A stretch of DNA of 64,000 bases from Bifidobacterium breve (GCA_945860275.1 CAMAPN010000001.1:1-64000), one strand, 5' to 3'. Shown: positions 50,739-62,205, counted from the first letter of the stretch. Notes: a model not told the origin generated them from the sequence alone. Made by a program: numbers and translations.

Positions 50739-51829
50739 CCACAAAAATTTCCTTCGGCGATAAGCTCTATCGTGGCGAGAAATCATTTAATTTCGTCAAT
50801 AACCGCAAACGCTGGTACTCGCTCTCGGCGATTTTAATCATTGCCTCAATCTTTGCGCTGGGTGCGAAAGGCCTCGAACTCGGTATCGAGTTCAAGGGCG
50901 GTTCTGAATTTGTGCTCAATCAATCAGGCATCACGGTTCCTGAAGCTCGCGCGGCGATGGATAAAGCGAATGTTCCGGGCGATCCCATCGTGCAGACTGT
51001 GGGTAATAACAAGGTTCGAATTCAAACTGGTGCGCTAACTAATGCCCAATCAACCAAAGTTCTCAATGTCCTCTCTTCGACTTTTGCTGTAGCGAAAGCC
51101 GATATCGATACCCGATTGATTGGACCATCATGGGGTAAGGAAATCACGCGCAAAGCGCTAACTGCGCTCTTTGTGTTTCTCCTGATCATCATCATTTTCT
51201 TGTCGATAGCCTTTGAACCAAAAATGGCAATAGCGGCGATCATTGCGCTCTTCCACGACGTCTTTATCACTGTAGGTGTCTATGCGTTAATCGGGTTCGA
51301 AGTAACCCCTGCAACGGTAATTGGATTCCTAACAATTTTGGGTTATTCGCTCTACGACACTGTTGTCGTTTTCGACAAGGTTCGCGAAAATACTCGCGGG
51401 ATTGCCGGCGGTTCACGATATTCATATTCTGACGCGGCCAACCTGGCTGTTAACCAAACGCTTGTTCGTTCAATCAACACCTCGATTGTTGCGCTCTTGC
51501 CAGTTGGTGCAATTCTTTTTGTTGGCGCAGGCGTTCTTGGGGCCGGCACACTCAAGGATCTCTCTCTGGCCTTGTTTATCGGGCTTGCTGTTGGAACGTA
51601 CTCCTCGATTTGTGTAGCAACTCCGTTTTTGGCAGCGATGCGTGAGCGTGAACCGGCGATGCGTGCCCTTGCCAAGCGAGTACAAAATCGAAGCGCTCGA
51701 GAGAGCGGCGTCGGAGTTGTTCAAAGCGAACTTGCAGATGCCGTGGAGGCAAGTGGCGTACGTGGGCCACGAAATCAACCAAAGCGTCAAACCAAATCAA
51801 AAGCTGGCAAAGGCAAGAAAAAACGGTAA
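50735..51829 (+). CDS. secF: Protein translocase subunit SecF
   Basis: LGIEFKGGSEFVL, GYSLYDTVVVFDKVRENTRG; basic C-terminal tail. Confidence 0.96.
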   Translation: MTTKISFGDKLYRGEKSFNFVNNRKRWYSLSAILIIASIFALGAKGLELGIEFKGGSEFVLNQSGITVPEARAAMDKANVPGDPIVQTVGNNKVRIQTGALTNAQSTKVLNVLSSTFAVAKADIDTRLIGPSWGKEITRKALTALFVFLLIIIIFLSIAFEPKMAIAAIIALFHDVFITVGVYALIGFEVTPATVIGFLTILGYSLYDTVVVFDKVRENTRGIAGGSRYSYSDAANLAVNQTLVRSINTSIVALLPVGAILFVGAGVLGAGTLKDLSLALFIGLAVGTYSSICVATPFLAAMREREPAMRALAKRVQNRSARESGVGVVQSELADAVEASGVRGPRNQPKRQTKSKAGKGKKKR

Positions 51830-51918
51830 TTCATCCCTAGCCTGACGAGATTGGGCTGACCGCGTAGGCTTGGCTCAACGGCAAGACGAACGAGAGCAAA
51901 GTGGTCGGGGAATACAAC

Positions 51919-54081
51919 ATGGCGCAAGAGACCCTTATTGCACCCATTCTCGCCTCTATGGAATCCCAAGGTGCCGAGAGGCAGATGATCGTTCGCGCCT
52001 TTGAAGTGGCGCGTGATGCACATCAAGGACAATTTCGAAAATCTGGCGAGCCTTACGTTACCCATCCCATTGCAGTGGCAGAAATACTTAGTGAACTGGG
52101 AATGAATACCCCCACGATAGTGGCCGCGCTCTTACACGACACTATCGAAGACACCCCATATTCTCTGCCTCAACTTCGAATCGATTTCGGCAGCGAGATA
52201 GCAGATTTAGTAGACGGAGTGACCAAGTTAGACCGAGTGGTTTACGGTCCAGATGCCGAGGCTGAAACTGTTCGCAAAATGGTGATTGCCATGTCGCGAG
52301 ATATCAGAGTTCTGGTCATCAAATTAGCCGACCGACTACATAACGCTCGAACCTGGAAGTTTTTAAAGGAAGAGACCGTGTTAAAAAAAGCGCGGGAAAC
52401 TCTTGATATATATGCACCTCTAGCTCATCGACTTGGCATGAATGCCATCAAATGGGAGCTGGAGGATCTCTCATTTGCCGCCCTAGAGCCAAAGAAGTTT
52501 GAAGAGATCACTCGGTTAGTTGCACATCGACAAAGTGAACGGAAAGAACATACCGACAAGGTAATCACCGAGATAAAGAAGCAACTCGAAGGTGAATTTG
52601 AAGCTGTGGTGACTGGCAGATTTAAACATTACTTTTCCATTTACCAAAAAATGGTGGTGCGGGGCCGAGAGTTTAATGAGATTTACGATTTAACTGGCGT
52701 TCGCGTTCTAGTGAATGATGTAAAAGATTGCTACGGGGTTCTCGGAGCGATCCATGCACATTGGAGTCCAGTGCCTGGTCGTTTCAAAGATTACATAGCA
52801 ATGCCAAAATTCAATCTTTATCAATCGCTCCATACAACAGTAATCGGCCCAGATGGCAGGGCGATTGAGATACAAATCCGCACCCACGAAATGCATCGCC
52901 GTGCAGAGTTTGGTATCGCTGCGCACTGGAAGTACAAGACAGGAAATCGTGGCGCCAACGAGCCGGAGATGGCATGGTTAAAACAGCTTCACGAGTGGCA
53001 GAAGGAAACGGCAGACCCCGAAGAATTCCTGGAATCACTTCGTTTTGATTTGGGTACTCCTGAAGTCTTTATCTTTACCCCAAAGGGGAGTGTGATTGCG
53101 CTACCTGCTGGTTCGACTCCAGTGGATTTTGCTTACGCAGTTCATACTGAGATAGGTAATCGATGCGTAGGCGCGAAGGTGAATGGACGCTTGGTGTCTT
53201 TGAGTACGTCTCTGGCAAATGGAGATGTGGTTGAAGTTGTCACAAATAAAGGTGAAGGGGCAGGCGTCGGGCCTAGTAGGGATTGGTTGAATTTTGTACA
53301 AAGCCCTCGCGCGCGTTCGAAAATCAAGGCATGGTTCACTAAAGAGCGGAAAGAAGAGGCAATAGATGCTGGAAAAGAGTCAATTGCCCGTCAACTTCGC
53401 AAACAGGGTGCGCCGTTACAGAAAATTTTTGCCGGTCAATCACTTCTTGAACTTTCACATGATTTGAAATACCCAGATATAACCTCGCTCTACGCGGCTG
53501 TTGGCGATGGCCACATCAGCGCGGCTTCAGTAGTTGAAAAGCTTCTCAATCTGCTAGGAGTGCAGGAGCAGGAGTTTGCCAGCCTTGATGGCAATGTGGA
53601 TGTTTCTACCGTTCGTCGCAGAAAAAGTGATAGTGGGGTAGAGGTTATCGGAGTTGATGACTTGCTAGTCAAGCTTGCAAGATGCTGTACTCCTGTACCA
53701 GGCGATGAAATTCTTGGATTTATTACCAAGGGCAGCGGAGTTTCTGTCCATCGTCATGACTGTGTGAATGTTGCGGATTTGCAAGAACATCAGGGCGATC
53801 GCTTTGTGGCTGTGCGCTGGAGCCCTAGCGCCAATTCAATATTTTTAGTGAATATACAAGTTGAAGCTCTCGATCGCGCTCGGCTGCTCTCGGACGTCAC
53901 GCGGGCGCTTTCAGATAACGCTGTGAATATTCTCCACGCATCGGTATCGACAGCGAAAGATCGAACTGCATTCTCCAAATTCACATTCGAAATGGCTGAT
54001 GCTAGCCACCTAGAGGCAGTTCTGAAATCGGTCCGGGCCGTAGCGGGTGTCTACGATGTTTATCGAGTGACCAATAACTAA
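51919..54081 (+). CDS. rel: Bifunctional (p)ppGpp synthetase/hydrolase (RelA/SpoT)
   Basis: HD hydrolase (AALLHDTIEDT), synthetase RFKDYIAMPKFNLYQSLHTTVIGP, TGS and ACT domains; ATG 51919. Confidence 0.96.
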   Translation: MAQETLIAPILASMESQGAERQMIVRAFEVARDAHQGQFRKSGEPYVTHPIAVAEILSELGMNTPTIVAALLHDTIEDTPYSLPQLRIDFGSEIADLVDGVTKLDRVVYGPDAEAETVRKMVIAMSRDIRVLVIKLADRLHNARTWKFLKEETVLKKARETLDIYAPLAHRLGMNAIKWELEDLSFAALEPKKFEEITRLVAHRQSERKEHTDKVITEIKKQLEGEFEAVVTGRFKHYFSIYQKMVVRGREFNEIYDLTGVRVLVNDVKDCYGVLGAIHAHWSPVPGRFKDYIAMPKFNLYQSLHTTVIGPDGRAIEIQIRTHEMHRRAEFGIAAHWKYKTGNRGANEPEMAWLKQLHEWQKETADPEEFLESLRFDLGTPEVFIFTPKGSVIALPAGSTPVDFAYAVHTEIGNRCVGAKVNGRLVSLSTSLANGDVVEVVTNKGEGAGVGPSRDWLNFVQSPRARSKIKAWFTKERKEEAIDAGKESIARQLRKQGAPLQKIFAGQSLLELSHDLKYPDITSLYAAVGDGHISAASVVEKLLNLLGVQEQEFASLDGNVDVSTVRRRKSDSGVEVIGVDDLLVKLARCCTPVPGDEILGFITKGSGVSVHRHDCVNVADLQEHQGDRFVAVRWSPSANSIFLVNIQVEALDRARLLSDVTRALSDNAVNILHASVSTAKDRTAFSKFTFEMADASHLEAVLKSVRAVAGVYDVYRVTNN

Positions 54082-54094
54082 ACGAGAAGAGTTT

Positions 54095-55381
54095 TTAGGA
54101 AAACGTCGCGAGTGAACGTTGCGCTTCCTCTAGCCACACACGGCGGGCTTGTGCAGATTCAAGTGCGGCCTGCGCTTTCTTGCTATCTCCACTCGCCTGC
54201 GCTTTCGCAGCTGTCGCTTCGTAGCCAGCAATAGCCTCGGCTAGCTGTTTAACGACATCGTTTGCTCGCGCCTTAGCTGTCGGGTCGCTCTTGCGCTTCT
54301 CTTCATCTTCGAGTGCGCGAATTTCGCTCTCTACGGCGCCAAGGCGTAGGTCTAATGCATCTCGTTTATCTCGAGGAACATTTCCAATACGTTCCCACTT
54401 CTGGAGTAATTCGCGGAACTTCTTTTTAGCTTCTGCGAAATTATTGATCGGCAGCAGCGCTTCAAATTCAACGATGAGAGCCTGTTTAGCGGTGAGATTG
54501 GCCGCATTGGAAGAATCACGCTTTTCTAAGTCAGATTTCTTGGCAGCGAAGAAAGTTTCTTGCGCAGTTCTAAAGCGTGCCCATAGCGCATCATCACTCT
54601 TCTTTGAACCACGGCCGGCGTTTTTCCACTCTTGCATGAGAGCGGCGTAACGCTTTGCGGTAGCTACCCAATCTCTGGATGAAGCGAGTTTCTCGGCTTC
54701 GGTCACGATAGCTTCCTTGGTCGTTGCTACTGCATCGTTTGCGGTAGTTAGCTTGGCAAAATGGGTGCGTCGTCTGCGATCAAAACCATTTCGCGCTGCT
54801 GAGAAACGCTTCCATAATTGTTCATCCGCTGCTTTTTCGATTCGGGGGAGCGCTTTCCACTGATCGAGTAGCTCTTTTAGCTTGTCTCCAGAAAGCTTCC
54901 AATTATCTTTTGCAGCAACCTCTTCTGCTTCGGCAACAATTTTTTCTTTTAATTCTTGGGTTGCCGCACGCTGGGTTGCACGTTCAGCGGCTGCTTGTGC
55001 TTTCTTCGCTGCATAAGCCGCGCGTTGTTCATCAATCATCGGCGGGATTTGCTCAACAGCCATACCTAGAGCTGCGAGATCTCCGACGGCATTGATGGTG
55101 GCAACCTGTTCTCGGAGTTTTGCAACCGCTTGATCGGCATCACTAGGAACCATTGCGCCGCTGCGAATACGAGCAGCCGTGAGAGCAATCTCGGATGCTA
55201 GTTGTTCAAATTTACGGACAAAGTAGGCCAGCGCCTCTTCTTTGCTCTTGCCTGGGTAAGAGCCCACCGGCTTTTCACCATTTTTGGTCCACACATAGAC
55301 CGTGCCATCGTCTGCAACTCGACCAAAGAGAGCGGGGTCCCCAATAAGGGCGCTTGCTGCTGAAACCAAACCGTCTGACAT
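54095..55381 (-). CDS. DUF349 domain-containing protein
   Basis: Repeated LxxxWKxxxR/K-x-DDALWxRF helical repeats (LMQEWKNAGRGSKKSDDALWARFRTAQETFF); start ATG 55381. Confidence 0.88.
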   Translation of the reverse strand: MSDGLVSAASALIGDPALFGRVADDGTVYVWTKNGEKPVGSYPGKSKEEALAYFVRKFEQLASEIALTAARIRSGAMVPSDADQAVAKLREQVATINAVGDLAALGMAVEQIPPMIDEQRAAYAAKKAQAAAERATQRAATQELKEKIVAEAEEVAAKDNWKLSGDKLKELLDQWKALPRIEKAADEQLWKRFSAARNGFDRRRRTHFAKLTTANDAVATTKEAIVTEAEKLASSRDWVATAKRYAALMQEWKNAGRGSKKSDDALWARFRTAQETFFAAKKSDLEKRDSSNAANLTAKQALIVEFEALLPINNFAEAKKKFRELLQKWERIGNVPRDKRDALDLRLGAVESEIRALEDEEKRKSDPTAKARANDVVKQLAEAIAGYEATAAKAQASGDSKKAQAALESAQARRVWLEEAQRSLATFS

Positions 55382-55555
55382 ACCCTGCTCCTTTGCGCGG
55401 CGCCCTGGCGGGTTCGCTATTACGAGAGTGTTGATGGATTTCTCCTCCGAGCGCCTAGGCTCTCCGAGGAGGGGATGAGCGTATCGGGTACTCGCTCCTG
55501 CCCTCAAATGGCAGAGGGATGACAAGGGCGAGCAGGAAAAAGGAGGGCAGTAGCT

Positions 55556-56242
55556 ATGGGCGCCTTGGCGGTAGATGTGGTGGTGGCTAAGGCCTTTGCG
55601 ACCAATTGCTGGATTCTCTCGGCAGAAGGCAGCGACCAGGCCCTTATCGTGGATCCCGGGATTGGGGACCCGTACCTCCATGAGGCGATTGTGCAGCGAT
55701 GCGCTGATGCAAAGCTCCATCCAGTGGCAACGTTTATCACCCATGGCCACATCGATCACATGTTCTCGCTGGCACCGCTATGTTCCTGTGCAAAGATTCC
55801 CGCACTCATTCATAGCGCAGATCGCGCACTTCTTACCAATCCCGAACGCGCTTTGTCGCGCAGCGCCGCCTCCATAATTCCGCCAGGGATCGTGTTTGAA
55901 GAACCGGAGGAGGTTATCGAACTCTCCGATGGATTAACTATGGAGATTGCTGGTCTGAACATGACATTTCATCACGCCCCGGGTCATACCCCTGGATCCA
56001 CTCTCGCTGTGGTTGATTCTCAAGTACTCCTTTCCGGGGATGTGCTCTTTGCCGGATCTATCGGTCGAACCGACTTACCGCTTGGCTCGTTAAGCGATAT
56101 GGAACGTTCATTACGTGAGAAAATTGCCCCCTTACCCGATCACTTGCGAGTTCTTCCGGGCCACGGACGCACAAGCACGATTGGCGCAGAGCGCGCTGGG
56201 AATTCATTCCTTCGCGCTGCGATGGAAGGACGACTGGGATGA
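55556..56242 (+). CDS. MBL-fold metallohydrolase (glyoxalase II-like)
   Basis: [42 protein letters not shown]. Confidence 0.93.
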   Translation: MGALAVDVVVAKAFATNCWILSAEGSDQALIVDPGIGDPYLHEAIVQRCADAKLHPVATFITHGHIDHMFSLAPLCSCAKIPALIHSADRALLTNPERALSRSAASIIPPGIVFEEPEEVIELSDGLTMEIAGLNMTFHHAPGHTPGSTLAVVDSQVLLSGDVLFAGSIGRTDLPLGSLSDMERSLREKIAPLPDHLRVLPGHGRTSTIGAERAGNSFLRAAMEGRLG

Positions 56243-57504
56243 AGTATCAAGCGCCAAAAGGCGTGAAGGAGTATCTCCCGCCTTCGTCTGCGCTCTTTGA
56301 AAGAGTGCGCGAGGCGCTAATTTCGCCAGCGCGAATGGCCAATTACCAATTGATGGAGTTGGCGATTTTTGAAGAGACCGAGGTGTTCACCCGAGGAGTT
56401 GGTGAATCAACTGATGTGGTTTCTAAGGAGATGTACACCTTTACCGATCGCGCTGAGCGTTCATTGACCCTGCGCCCTGAGGGAACAGCTGGCGTAATGC
56501 GAGCAGTAATCGAAAGTGGTCTTGATCGAGGAGCGCTGCCGGTGAAGATTTGGTACGCCGGCCCTTTCTTTCGCGCCGAACGGCCGCAAGCCGGACGTTA
56601 TCGCCAGTTCTACCAAGTGGGGATAGAGGCAATCGGCAGCGAAGATCCATTGCTGGATGTGGAAGTTATTTCTATCGCCGCAAAAGGGTTTGCTGCTCTT
56701 GGTTTGACTGGCTTCGAACTTGTCATCAACTCTCTTGGAGATAGCGAAAGTCGCAATGCATACCGACAGGCGCTAACCGAGTATTTATTAACGTTATCGC
56801 TAGACGAGGCAACAAGGCAGCGCGTGCAATTAAACCCGCTTCGAGTTCTCGATGACAAACGACCAGAGATGATCAAAGCGTTAGCGTCCGCGCCAAGTAT
56901 TTTAGATTTTCTCAACGACACTTCGCGAGCAGAATTCGACGTAGTGCAGCAAGGTTTAGCTGACCTTGGGATCAAATACACGATTAATCCGCGATTGGTT
57001 CGAGGCCTTGATTACTACACAAAAACTACCTTCGAATTCGTGCATCCATTACTGGGTGCGCAATCGGGCATTGGTGGCGGCGGGCGCTATGACGGGTTAA
57101 TGGAATCTTTAGGTGGTCAGCCGCTATCTGGAATTGGTTTTGGGATTGGGGTGGATCGAGTGATCCTTGCATGCGAAGCCGAAGGAATTGAACTCCTTCA
57201 GGAGCGCGAATTGGCATGCTTCATCGTTCCGCTCGGCGCGCAATTTGAACGACAGGCGCTCAAGATTGCATCGGAACTACGCGATCAGAAGTTACGCGTG
57301 GACCTTGCCTTCGGAGGTCGCGCCCTCAAAGGGGCAATGAAGGCTGCTGATAAATCGGGCGCTCGATATGCCTTTGTGTTGGGTGAGCGTGAGAGTCAAA
57401 GTCAAGAAGTTGAGCTTAAGGAGCTCGCCTCGGGGGCCGTGCAATCCATTAGGCTCTCGGACTTACCGCAGTTCTTAATAAGGAGTCTGGGTGCGAACTC
57501 ATAA
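56239..57504 (+). CDS. hisS: Histidyl-tRNA synthetase
   Basis: [55 protein letters not shown]. Confidence 0.96.
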   Translation: MKYQAPKGVKEYLPPSSALFERVREALISPARMANYQLMELAIFEETEVFTRGVGESTDVVSKEMYTFTDRAERSLTLRPEGTAGVMRAVIESGLDRGALPVKIWYAGPFFRAERPQAGRYRQFYQVGIEAIGSEDPLLDVEVISIAAKGFAALGLTGFELVINSLGDSESRNAYRQALTEYLLTLSLDEATRQRVQLNPLRVLDDKRPEMIKALASAPSILDFLNDTSRAEFDVVQQGLADLGIKYTINPRLVRGLDYYTKTTFEFVHPLLGAQSGIGGGGRYDGLMESLGGQPLSGIGFGIGVDRVILACEAEGIELLQERELACFIVPLGAQFERQALKIASELRDQKLRVDLAFGGRALKGAMKAADKSGARYAFVLGERESQSQEVELKELASGAVQSIRLSDLPQFLIRSLGANS

Positions 57505-59239
57505 GGCAGGACTTTTAACGAGCAAGGACGACGGCCGCGAAGTAATCCTCACCGGTTGGGTTGCTCGCCGACGGGATCATGGTGGCGTTGCTTTCATCGA
57601 TTTGCGAGATGCATCCGGATGGGTGCAGGTAGTTATCAATGACGAGTCTGTGGCTGCAGCGTTACGTGCCGAGTGGTGTCTAAAGATTGAAGGAAAAGTT
57701 CGGAAACGTCCCGCTGGTAACGAAAATGCGCATGTTGCCACAGGTGAGATCGAAGTTCTCTGCGAGCAATTGACTGTATTGAGTGAAGCTGCACCATTGC
57801 CGTTCCCCATTGATAGCGGTGACCGGGTAGAGGCGAATGAAGAGACCCGACTGAAGTATCGATACCTTGATCTTCGACGCGAAGGTCCCGCTCGAGCGCT
57901 TCGCACTCGCTCGAAAGTTACATCGATTATCCGTCGCGTCATGGAGGAGTCTGAGTTTCTTGAGATAGAAACGCCAAATCTCACTCGATCTACTCCTGAG
58001 GGTGCGCGCGATTTTCTTGTTCCTGTCCGCCTTCAACCTGGCAGTTGGTATGCGCTTCCACAATCTCCACAACTATTCAAACAACTTCTCATGGTTGCAG
58101 GAATGGAGCGCTACTATCAGATTGCTCGATGTTTTCGAGATGAAGATTTCCGCGCCGATCGACAACCAGAATTCACTCAATTAGATATTGAGATGAGTTT
58201 CGTCACTGAAGATGATGTTCTTGCACTGACAGAAAAACTTCTTGCACAAATCTGGCGCGAACTGCACGGCTACGAGATTCCAATGCCGATTCCTCGGATG
58301 ACCTACTCCGAGGCAATGCGGCGATTTGGTTCGGATAAACCTGATCTCCGCTTTGATAACGAAATCATCGATGTCACTGAGTTCTTCAAAAATACTGAAT
58401 TTAAAATCTTTCAGAATGAATTCGTCGGCGCCGTCGTAATGCCTAAGGGAGCTCTCCAAGCGCGCCGCGAACTCGATGCCTGGCAAGAATGGGCTAAAGC
58501 TCGAGGTGCAAAAGGTTTGGCATACGTTTTGATCGGCGAAAATGGTGAAGTTTCTGGCCCAGTTGCCAAGAACATCTCCGAACACGAACGCAATTTCATT
58601 GCCAGCGAAGTTGGCGCCCAACCCAACGATGCAATTTTCTTTGCAGCAGGCGAACGGATGTCGTCGCTCGCGCTACTCGGGGCAGCCCGACTAGAAATTG
58701 GAAAGCGTTGTAATTTGATAGCCGAAGGACAGTGGCGATTCTTATGGGTTGTCGATGCACCGATGTTCGAAAAGAATGATGAGGGGCGTTGGACGGCCGT
58801 GCATCATCCTTTCACAGGACCAAAACCTGAGTTCGCCAAAACTTTCCACCAGGAGCCGGCAAATGCTCTTGCTTACGCCTACGACATTGTTCTGAATGGA
58901 AATGAAATAGGCGGTGGATCCATTCGAATCCATCAGCGCGAGATGCAACAGCGCGTCTTCGATGTCATTGGATTGAGTCAAGAAGAAGCCAGTTCGAAAT
59001 TTGGATTCCTTCTCGAAGCGTTCACCTACGGACCGCCACCACACGGTGGAATTGCACTTGGCATCGATCGTTTAACGGCGTTGATCGCGGGCGTGGAATC
59101 AATTCGCGAGGTAATCGCATTTCCAAAAACTGCTAGTGGTGGAGATCCACTCACTGGCGCCCCCACGCCAATTACGCCTGCGCAACGAAAAGAGGCAGGA
59201 ATTGATGCTAAGCCTGAGGAAATCAAGGTGCTTGAGTAG
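57491..59239 (+). CDS. aspS: Aspartyl-tRNA synthetase
   Basis: [62 protein letters not shown]. Confidence 0.97.
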   Translation: MRTHKAGLLTSKDDGREVILTGWVARRRDHGGVAFIDLRDASGWVQVVINDESVAAALRAEWCLKIEGKVRKRPAGNENAHVATGEIEVLCEQLTVLSEAAPLPFPIDSGDRVEANEETRLKYRYLDLRREGPARALRTRSKVTSIIRRVMEESEFLEIETPNLTRSTPEGARDFLVPVRLQPGSWYALPQSPQLFKQLLMVAGMERYYQIARCFRDEDFRADRQPEFTQLDIEMSFVTEDDVLALTEKLLAQIWRELHGYEIPMPIPRMTYSEAMRRFGSDKPDLRFDNEIIDVTEFFKNTEFKIFQNEFVGAVVMPKGALQARRELDAWQEWAKARGAKGLAYVLIGENGEVSGPVAKNISEHERNFIASEVGAQPNDAIFFAAGERMSSLALLGAARLEIGKRCNLIAEGQWRFLWVVDAPMFEKNDEGRWTAVHHPFTGPKPEFAKTFHQEPANALAYAYDIVLNGNEIGGGSIRIHQREMQQRVFDVIGLSQEEASSKFGFLLEAFTYGPPPHGGIALGIDRLTALIAGVESIREVIAFPKTASGGDPLTGAPTPITPAQRKEAGIDAKPEEIKVLE

Positions 59240-59240
59240 C

Positions 59241-59921
59241 ATGAATAAGAGGAAGGGGGAGAGAGAAAAAAAGAAGTTTCTCGCTCTGCTCGCGCTCTGC
59301 ACCAGCGTTGCAGCTCTTCTTAGCGGTTGCGGTGAAAGCTCAAAGATTTACTCCAAGAATTCTCAATTAGGAGTCTTCTTTACAGTTCCGAGCGGGTGGC
59401 ATCAGATCCCCGAAGAGGATATTCGTAGCTATGAAGTTGAAGGAGCTGATGCGGCCGCAAAAGAGAAGGCAGACTTAGTCCTCTGGCAAGATGCTTATAG
59501 TGCAAGCAAGAAGACGAGTGCGAAGAATCTTTTACAACTCGAAGCCCCAACAGCTCTGACAGCATTTGTTCGGGTACGTGCTCTTTCCTTTGAAGAGAGC
59601 GATGCGATGTCATATAACGGTCTTAGAAATCTCATCCTTCCGGTGACAGATTTGATTAGCGGAACATCACAAGTTGTGGGCGATTTCGAATTGCTCGACG
59701 AGAAAGAGATAGTCACCGAAGAAGCTCGCGGTTTGCAGACTACCTTCTCATTCACTCCCAAAGATGGGAAGAATGAAACCGTTCATCAGACTGCTCTACT
59801 CGCTAACGATAGAGGATCTATCTATTTCTTCCTTGTTCGATGCACCACTGAGTGCTTTAATGAGATCCCGGAAGAAGTGGATGCAATTGTCAAGTCATTC
59901 ACCGTGAAAGGTAAGAAATGA
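59241..59921 (+). CDS. Uncharacterised lipoprotein
   Basis: Signal peptide with lipobox AALLSGCGESSK; ATG 59241 directly after aspS; overlaps next gene start. Confidence 0.8.
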   Translation: MNKRKGEREKKKFLALLALCTSVAALLSGCGESSKIYSKNSQLGVFFTVPSGWHQIPEEDIRSYEVEGADAAAKEKADLVLWQDAYSASKKTSAKNLLQLEAPTALTAFVRVRALSFEESDAMSYNGLRNLILPVTDLISGTSQVVGDFELLDEKEIVTEEARGLQTTFSFTPKDGKNETVHQTALLANDRGSIYFFLVRCTTECFNEIPEEVDAIVKSFTVKGKK

Positions 59922-62182
59922 CTCAAGCTATCGCGCCGAAATTCGAGAGTAGACCTCGAGATACAGATCGCCGGACTCGAATTCATTTAAGTTTATTTGA
60001 CCGCTTAAAATTTCTGGTCGCCTTCACGATAACTTTTTTCGTCCTTGTTTGGTCCGCCATGGCTGGCAATCCTTTGTTGGGATTTGCCGATGCTATCCGA
60101 GAGATAAGTAAGTCAGCATGGTGGCTTTTTCCTCTAGCGGCCATTGAAATTGTTCGTCAAATTCACTTTTTAATTTCTGAGTTCGCCTCCCCTTACCACG
60201 GGTTTTGGCAGAAGTACTTCTCCTTCATTGATCGTACTTTGCATCGAATTAGTGATTGGAATAGATTCCGACTCTCACGCGTGCTTAAGTGGCTGCTATT
60301 TCTCGCTTTGTTATCGGTAATTCTTGGTGCAATCTATGATGAGGCGCCGGTTCGTGCGCTATTTCTAGCCCCAGCTGCATTGTGGGCTGCATTGCCAATA
60401 ATCGCCCAATTGATGTTCGCTGTGGTGTTCATTCTTATCCAATTCGTCGCGCTTTTTTGGTTCCTTTCGCGCGGAGGAATTGATGTCTATTTCCCAGATG
60501 ACATTAGGACGCGATTTAGCGATGTCTGGGGTCAAGATCATGTGGTAGCTCGCATTAGAGAGAACCTCATGTTTTTAGAGAGACCGGAAGAGATTGAGAA
60601 ATTTGGCGGTTATGTACCAGGCGGAGTCTTGCTCTGGGGACCTCCTGGAACCGGAAAAACTCTGATGGCTGAAGCAATGGCTGGTGAAACTGGCAAGCCA
60701 TTCGTGTTCGTTGATCCTGGCGCTTTCAATAACATGTTCTTCGGCGTGGGAATTCTCAAAGTTAAATTCCTCTTCCGTAAGTTACGAAAACTCGCCCTTC
60801 GCTACGGCGGAGTTGTGGTGTTTTTTGATGAGGCTGATGCGCTCGGCAATAGAGGTCTTGCTCCAGCGGGTGGCATGGGTCGGTATAGCGAGAATTCGCA
60901 ATCGATATTTGGAAGTGCGTGCCACGGAGGGAACTACCTTTCGCCAACAAGTGCCAATTTAGTAGTGCGAGAACGGTTTGTTATGGGAGGTGGTGGTGGC
61001 GGAGGTGCGGGTTCGGGCACGTTACAAGCGCTACTCACGGAGATTTCTGGATTGAAGAAACCTCGCGGGTTTCTCAATCGCGTGGTCCGACGAACACTCG
61101 GCATGCGTCCAAAAACCCCACCTAAGTATCGAATCTTGATTGTCATGGCAACGAACTTGCCTGAAGCCCTTGATGAAGCGCTATTGCGCCCTGGTCGCAT
61201 CGATCGAATGTATCGAGTGGGATATCCGAGTAAAGCTGGGCGCGTGCGCACGTATGAGGGGTATTTGGCAAAGGTTTCCCATGCGCTTTCGTCAGAAGAG
61301 ATCGACAAGCTGGCGACAATAACTCCGTATGCAACCGGTGCTCGAATCAAAGATACGATTAACGAAGCTCTCATTTACGCTATTCGGAGTGGGCGGACAA
61401 CTATCACATGGCCAGATGTGATTAAAGCTAAGCAACTTAAAGAGCTTGGGCCACCGGAGGATGTCGAATATATCGAGCGCGAACGCCACGCAGTTGCCAT
61501 ACATGAGGCCTGTCATGGCGTGATGGCTCACGTAGTTCGCCGCCACATGATGATTGATCTAGCAACAATTGAAAAAGGTTCTGATTATTTAGGCATGGTT
61601 GCGAGTATTCCGCCCGACGATCAATTCACACGCTGGAAGAGCGAGTACGAATCAGACATCCTTGTTTCCCTCGCTTCGCTAGCGGGAGAGCGTATGTTCT
61701 TTGGTGGTGATAATTCTTCAGGGGTTTCTGGCGATTTAGAAAGCGCCACCACAATCGCAAGTTTCATGGAAGGGCACTGGGGTATGGGATCCACGGTCTC
61801 TTCGCACGCGTCAAACAAGAGGTTTGAGGTGGGTGCACCTGGTGGCGGAAAAGAAAAACGTGGTGACGCCGCTAAAGAGATGCGACGCTCACTTGCCGAC
61901 CGAATCGAAGGGAACCTTGCGACTCTTTTGACCAAAGCTGAGAAATTGCTCAAGGAAAATCGTGACCAAGTACTCTCGTTAGCGCATGCCCTTGAAGTAC
62001 ATAAGACCCTTTCAGGTGAAGATGTAGCAGCAGTAATCGATGGCGTTGCCGGACCTATGGTTGATGGCAGGCCATACACCAAATCGAAGAATATAAAGAT
62101 TCTTGAGAACTACCATGAATCGGCGATGCGCGCGCATAAAGATCATAATTCACCATCGATTCAACTTCCTGAACTTCAGTAG
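59918..62182 (+). CDS. FtsH/M41-like membrane AAA+ metalloprotease (divergent)
   Basis: Several N-terminal TMs; Walker A GPPGTGKT, Walker B VVVFFDEADAL, sensor ATN, SRH LLRPGRIDR; AIHEACHGV (HExxH) and downstream SGDLESATTIA. Confidence 0.85.
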   Translation: MTQAIAPKFESRPRDTDRRTRIHLSLFDRLKFLVAFTITFFVLVWSAMAGNPLLGFADAIREISKSAWWLFPLAAIEIVRQIHFLISEFASPYHGFWQKYFSFIDRTLHRISDWNRFRLSRVLKWLLFLALLSVILGAIYDEAPVRALFLAPAALWAALPIIAQLMFAVVFILIQFVALFWFLSRGGIDVYFPDDIRTRFSDVWGQDHVVARIRENLMFLERPEEIEKFGGYVPGGVLLWGPPGTGKTLMAEAMAGETGKPFVFVDPGAFNNMFFGVGILKVKFLFRKLRKLALRYGGVVVFFDEADALGNRGLAPAGGMGRYSENSQSIFGSACHGGNYLSPTSANLVVRERFVMGGGGGGGAGSGTLQALLTEISGLKKPRGFLNRVVRRTLGMRPKTPPKYRILIVMATNLPEALDEALLRPGRIDRMYRVGYPSKAGRVRTYEGYLAKVSHALSSEEIDKLATITPYATGARIKDTINEALIYAIRSGRTTITWPDVIKAKQLKELGPPEDVEYIERERHAVAIHEACHGVMAHVVRRHMMIDLATIEKGSDYLGMVASIPPDDQFTRWKSEYESDILVSLASLAGERMFFGGDNSSGVSGDLESATTIASFMEGHWGMGSTVSSHASNKRFEVGAPGGGKEKRGDAAKEMRRSLADRIEGNLATLLTKAEKLLKENRDQVLSLAHALEVHKTLSGEDVAAVIDGVAGPMVDGRPYTKSKNIKILENYHESAMRAHKDHNSPSIQLPELQ

Positions 62183-62205
62183 TCCTGGGACCGGAGCAGG
62201 AGGTA

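Noticed and set aside
54095-55759. Long 554-aa version of the DUF349 ORF
   Set aside because: The first ~126 codons overlap the start of the MBL-fold gene and an intergenic region; the natural start is ATG 55381.
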